From Chrysochromulina parva (taxonomy: Eukaryota; Haptophyta; Prymnesiales; Chrysochromulinaceae): 18,503 nt of DNA. How positions within the stretch are numbered: the first letter of the stretch is position 1; each line of letters opens with the position of its first letter. The notes beneath the pieces were generated by a model. The model was not told the origin of the DNA. It saw only the letters and a program-made list of their open reading frames with translations, and did not search any database. Shown in pieces: positions 16,309-18,503 of the stretch. The position numbers were made by a program, and so were the translations under genes. The stretch is taken from assembly GCA_002887195.1 (NCBI GenBank), contig PJAB01000978.1, positions 1 through 18,503 on the forward strand, given 5' to 3'.

Positions 16309-17778
16309 ATGGTTTTTTTCCTGCTCGCCCTCGTGCCATCTGGCTTCATGCTGGCGCCGATCGGCGGACGCCTAACCTCAGCATGGTCTCCTAAACATCA
16401 CACCATGAGCGAAGAATACGACCTCTCGAAGCCCACGTTCGACCTCTTGGAGCTGCGCAGCTTTCGCCGTGACACTATTCTGATCTACGACAGCACGTCG
16501 CGGACCGAACAGCTGCGCATCCTATTCTTCGGAAGCTCTGCACTGGTCGCCGCGGGCTATCCCTACATTCTGAGCCAATTACTTCCGTCGTTCCCACCCG
16601 TCGATGCCGCCGGCCTTGTTGGTTCCGTAGCATCTGCGTTGCTCTTTGCGTTCATGACGGTGCGGGAGAAGAGCAACCGAGGCCGTAATCTTCTTCGGCT
16701 GGAGCGCGAGCTGTCGCTGGGCGAATTGTCGATCAACCAGCCTGCCAACTCACTCGGGGGCGGCCAGCGCTCCGTCAAGCTCGAGTCCCTCCGCGAGAAG
16801 CGGCGGGTAGTCATCTTCAGTGGTTCGCCGGTTGTGCTGCTCTCTGCGCTCCACGGCGCGCGCGTCTACAGGCGGAGGCTTGTGCAGAGCGGCATCGTTC
16901 TCGTCGGCATCGACTGGCCCACCGATGGAACTGTCAGTGGCGGCACCGACGCGCCGATGAAGAGCTGGGAAGCCGAGCGCCAGGCGGCCGAATCGGAGGG
17001 GTGGCTGTGGCGTCCCACCGACCAAAGCCGTTGGCGAACCTTTTACGCGGATCTGCTGAGCGAGCGCGTGCGCGCCGCGGGCGCGGGCGGCGACGGTGTA
17101 TGGTTTGCCCTCTCACTCAAGGGGCGCTCGTGCGCCAGCGGGCTGGGCACACCTGTCTGGGACGAGTTACTTGGCACCAAGCTCCCGCCTCTGGCAAGCC
17201 TTTGGAAAGGAAAGGAGGACCAGGTGCTCACCACAGCGCTCGATCCGGCGCTCCTAAATAGGCAGGCAGAGCTCTCCACAGCGCTCGAGCCGTCGGCGGC
17301 GGCTCTCGGCGAAGCAGAACGGAGCGTGCTCGCTGCTCAGGCGAAGCTGTACGACGCCTTGCGTGCGGCCGACCACGCGGCGGTCGCCGCTCTGTTTGTG
17401 CCGGCTGAGGACGCCGAGGTGAGCTCGCTCGCGGCCAACGGGCGGCTCGATGGCTGGGAAGTGGTGCTCAAGTATGAAGCTACCGTCGGCATGCAGATTG
17501 CCTCGCGCGACGCGACTGTCTCGCAGGGTGGGTTGGAGGCGTTCTCGACGGCGATCGAGTTCCCGCGCGATGGGTTCGGCACGCTGCTGTGTACTCAGCG
17601 ATGGACGAGGTCGGATAGCTCGTCCGCTTGGTGGCTCGTGCAGCACCGCACGATCCCATATGCACCCGACGTGGACGCGCCGGCCTGCTTGCGGTGCGAC
17701 CGGCGCGGGTGCGTTGCACTGTTGCGAGAGGGCGGGCCAAAGGGGCCGGCGGGTATGCCAGGAGATGGCAAAGCGTGA
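16309..17778 (+). CDS. LPA1/Rep27-like photosystem II assembly protein, plastid-targeted
   Basis: 489 residues from the ATG at 16309 (GCGGAATGG, good context). Residues 1-12 form a hydrophobic signal peptide and VPSG-FMLAP puts Phe at the likely cleavage site, as in bipartite plastid targeting of red-lineage algae. The EYDLSKPTFDLLELRSFRRD block, two membrane spans (about 70-93 and 100-118) and the RLERELSLGEL block resemble the membrane domain of LOW PSII ACCUMULATION 1 / Rep27 proteins, which help D1 assembly and repair in thylakoids. A soluble part follows (KRRVVIFSGSPVVLLSALHG ... ALSLKGRSCASGLGTPVWDE), similar to the thioredoxin-like C-terminal region of LPA1, then an NTF2/SnoaL-like end (about 340-450, LYDALRAADHAAVAALFVPA ... 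WWLVQHRTIP). The plant TPR region is absent. No introns. Family assignment is from recall. Confidence 0.7.
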   Translation: MVFFLLALVPSGFMLAPIGGRLTSAWSPKHHTMSEEYDLSKPTFDLLELRSFRRDTILIYDSTSRTEQLRILFFGSSALVAAGYPYILSQLLPSFPPVDAAGLVGSVASALLFAFMTVREKSNRGRNLLRLERELSLGELSINQPANSLGGGQRSVKLESLREKRRVVIFSGSPVVLLSALHGARVYRRRLVQSGIVLVGIDWPTDGTVSGGTDAPMKSWEAERQAAESEGWLWRPTDQSRWRTFYADLLSERVRAAGAGGDGVWFALSLKGRSCASGLGTPVWDELLGTKLPPLASLWKGKEDQVLTTALDPALLNRQAELSTALEPSAAALGEAERSVLAAQAKLYDALRAADHAAVAALFVPAEDAEVSSLAANGRLDGWEVVLKYEATVGMQIASRDATVSQGGLEAFSTAIEFPRDGFGTLLCTQRWTRSDSSSAWWLVQHRTIPYAPDVDAPACLRCDRRGCVALLREGGPKGPAGMPGDGKA

Positions 17779-18020
17779 CGAACAGGGAGGGGCCGTGACA
17801 CACCAGGGAGCCCGGCGTGATTAGGACGTAGCTCGTAGGTCGCTGGTTTTATCGCTCACCTCACACCTTCTCAAAGGACGGCTCTGCAAAGCAAGCGAGC
17901 TAATTAGTCAAAGCAACCTACAGCTGACTGATTTGGCGATCCTTTGTGGTTTCGTCACGTTTGCGGAACTTGGCGAGTGGAGGTGCAGCCGGCCGCCATC
18001 GCGTGAACGACGATGACCGG
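17779..18020. other. Intergenic spacer before the PTEN-like gene
   Basis: About 240 bp between two + strand genes. The + frame of the PTEN-like gene is open from 17928 but has no ATG before 18021. I see no clear promoter element or RNA gene. Confidence 0.45.
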
Positions 18021-18503
18021 ATGATCGCAATGCGATCTTCTTCCGGTGACGACGACGAGGACGAGGGCGAGGACGAGGACACACCGGCAGCGCCACCCGC
18101 GAGCGCGAATCGCGACGGCTTACTCGCGCCGCTCTCGCGGCTCCTCGACCTGACGGAGCACATGCAGACGTTGACGCTGACGCTGCCACGCTCGCTGCTG
18201 ACAGGCAGCGCCATGCCCACGTCAACAACGACAGAAAGCACAGGCGTAGCCGGAAGAAGCGCTTGGCCGCACATGCCCGGAAGCGGGCATGCCAAGACGA
18301 CGGGGCTGACTAATCGGGTGCGCAAGCTTGTCTCGCTCAAGAAGCGACGCTTCGTTGGCGACGGTTTCGACCTCGACCTGACCTACATCACGCCGCGCGT
18401 GATCGCGATGGGCTTCCCGAGCGAGGGCGCCGAGGGCGTGTACCGCAACCCGATGTCGGAGGTGGTCTCGTTTCTGGAGACGCGCCATCGCGAGCACTAC
18501 ATG
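18021..18503 (+). CDS. PTEN-like phosphoinositide phosphatase, N-terminal part (cut by window end)
   Basis: The frame runs from ATG 18021 off the window end (161 codons seen). Residues about 98-161 match the start of PTEN: the basic lipid-binding patch [20 protein letters not shown], then [20 protein letters not shown] and [13 protein letters not shown], equivalent to human residues about 7-50. PTEN removes the 3-phosphate of PIP3 and opposes PI3-kinase at the membrane; the HCxxGxxR catalytic loop and C2 domain would lie beyond the window. The extra ~95 N-terminal residues include an acidic run ([11 protein letters not shown], about 11-20) and a Thr/Leu-rich part, absent from human PTEN. An intron or a later start (for example Met at 18273) could remove some of it. 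The opposite-strand frames here are shadows. Confidence 0.85.
   Translation, partial: MIAMRSSSGDDDEDEGEDEDTPAAPPASANRDGLLAPLSRLLDLTEHMQTLTLTLPRSLLTGSAMPTSTTTESTGVAGRSAWPHMPGSGHAKTTGLTNRVRKLVSLKKRRFVGDGFDLDLTYITPRVIAMGFPSEGAEGVYRNPMSEVVSFLETRHREHYM

Noticed and set aside
17820..17870. tagctcgtaggtcgctggtttt stretch split as tagctcgtagg and tcgctggtttt, resembling tRNA words
   Set aside because: It gives no cloverleaf; the GGTTC box and acceptor pairing are missing.
17918..18340. - strand 140-codon frame with a poly-Ser run at the right end
   Set aside because: It is the antisense of the Asp/Glu-rich start of the PTEN-like gene, whose + strand frame has strong family similarity.

Overview
The window looks like nuclear DNA of a unicellular, GC-rich alga with a complex red-type plastid; a haptophyte is my best guess, but lineage is inference. 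Reasons: eukaryote-only families (kinesin, Ariadne RBR ligase, PTEN), GT-AG introns confirmed by restored homology, good ATG initiation contexts, no prokaryotic operons, and a photosystem II assembly-type protein (LPA1/Rep27-like) whose N-terminus resembles a signal peptide ending before Phe, as in red-lineage plastid targeting. Several genes are single-exon; two have short introns (76, 117 and 128 nt).

Layout. 575-1924 (+) is a membrane-anchored glycosyltransferase-like protein. 2646-4335 (-) is a three-exon E. coli-type TrmA tRNA m5U methyltransferase; it converges on the first gene. 4336-5072 is a divergent intergenic region with a frameshifted relic of a Cys-rich repeat protein, hairpins and one arm of a dispersed inverted repeat. 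5073-7355 (+) is an 8-pass PqiA-like membrane protein, converging on a coiled-coil tail-anchored-type protein (7857-9302, -). A 200-bp bidirectional promoter separates that gene from a 1477-residue kinesin (9503-13933, +). An Ariadne-type RBR ubiquitin ligase follows (14075-15792, +, two exons), then an intergenic region with telomere-like and ACTTG repeats, the LPA1/Rep27-like gene (16309-17778, +) and the start of a PTEN-like phosphatase (18021 to the window end, +).

The genes do not form one pathway; this is a compact eukaryotic locus of mostly housekeeping and regulatory genes. The strongest unusual points are: a kinesin ending in a Tudor-like domain; a TrmA intron whose 3' end duplicates 21 bp of the preceding exon; an in-frame TrmA intron hidden in an open reading frame; an RBR ligase with Trp where the catalytic His normally sits; a Cys-rich domain relic broken by a frameshift in its proline linker; and a polytopic PqiA-like protein with a myristoylation/palmitoylation-like N-terminus. 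I saw no RNA genes, CRISPR arrays or intact transposons.
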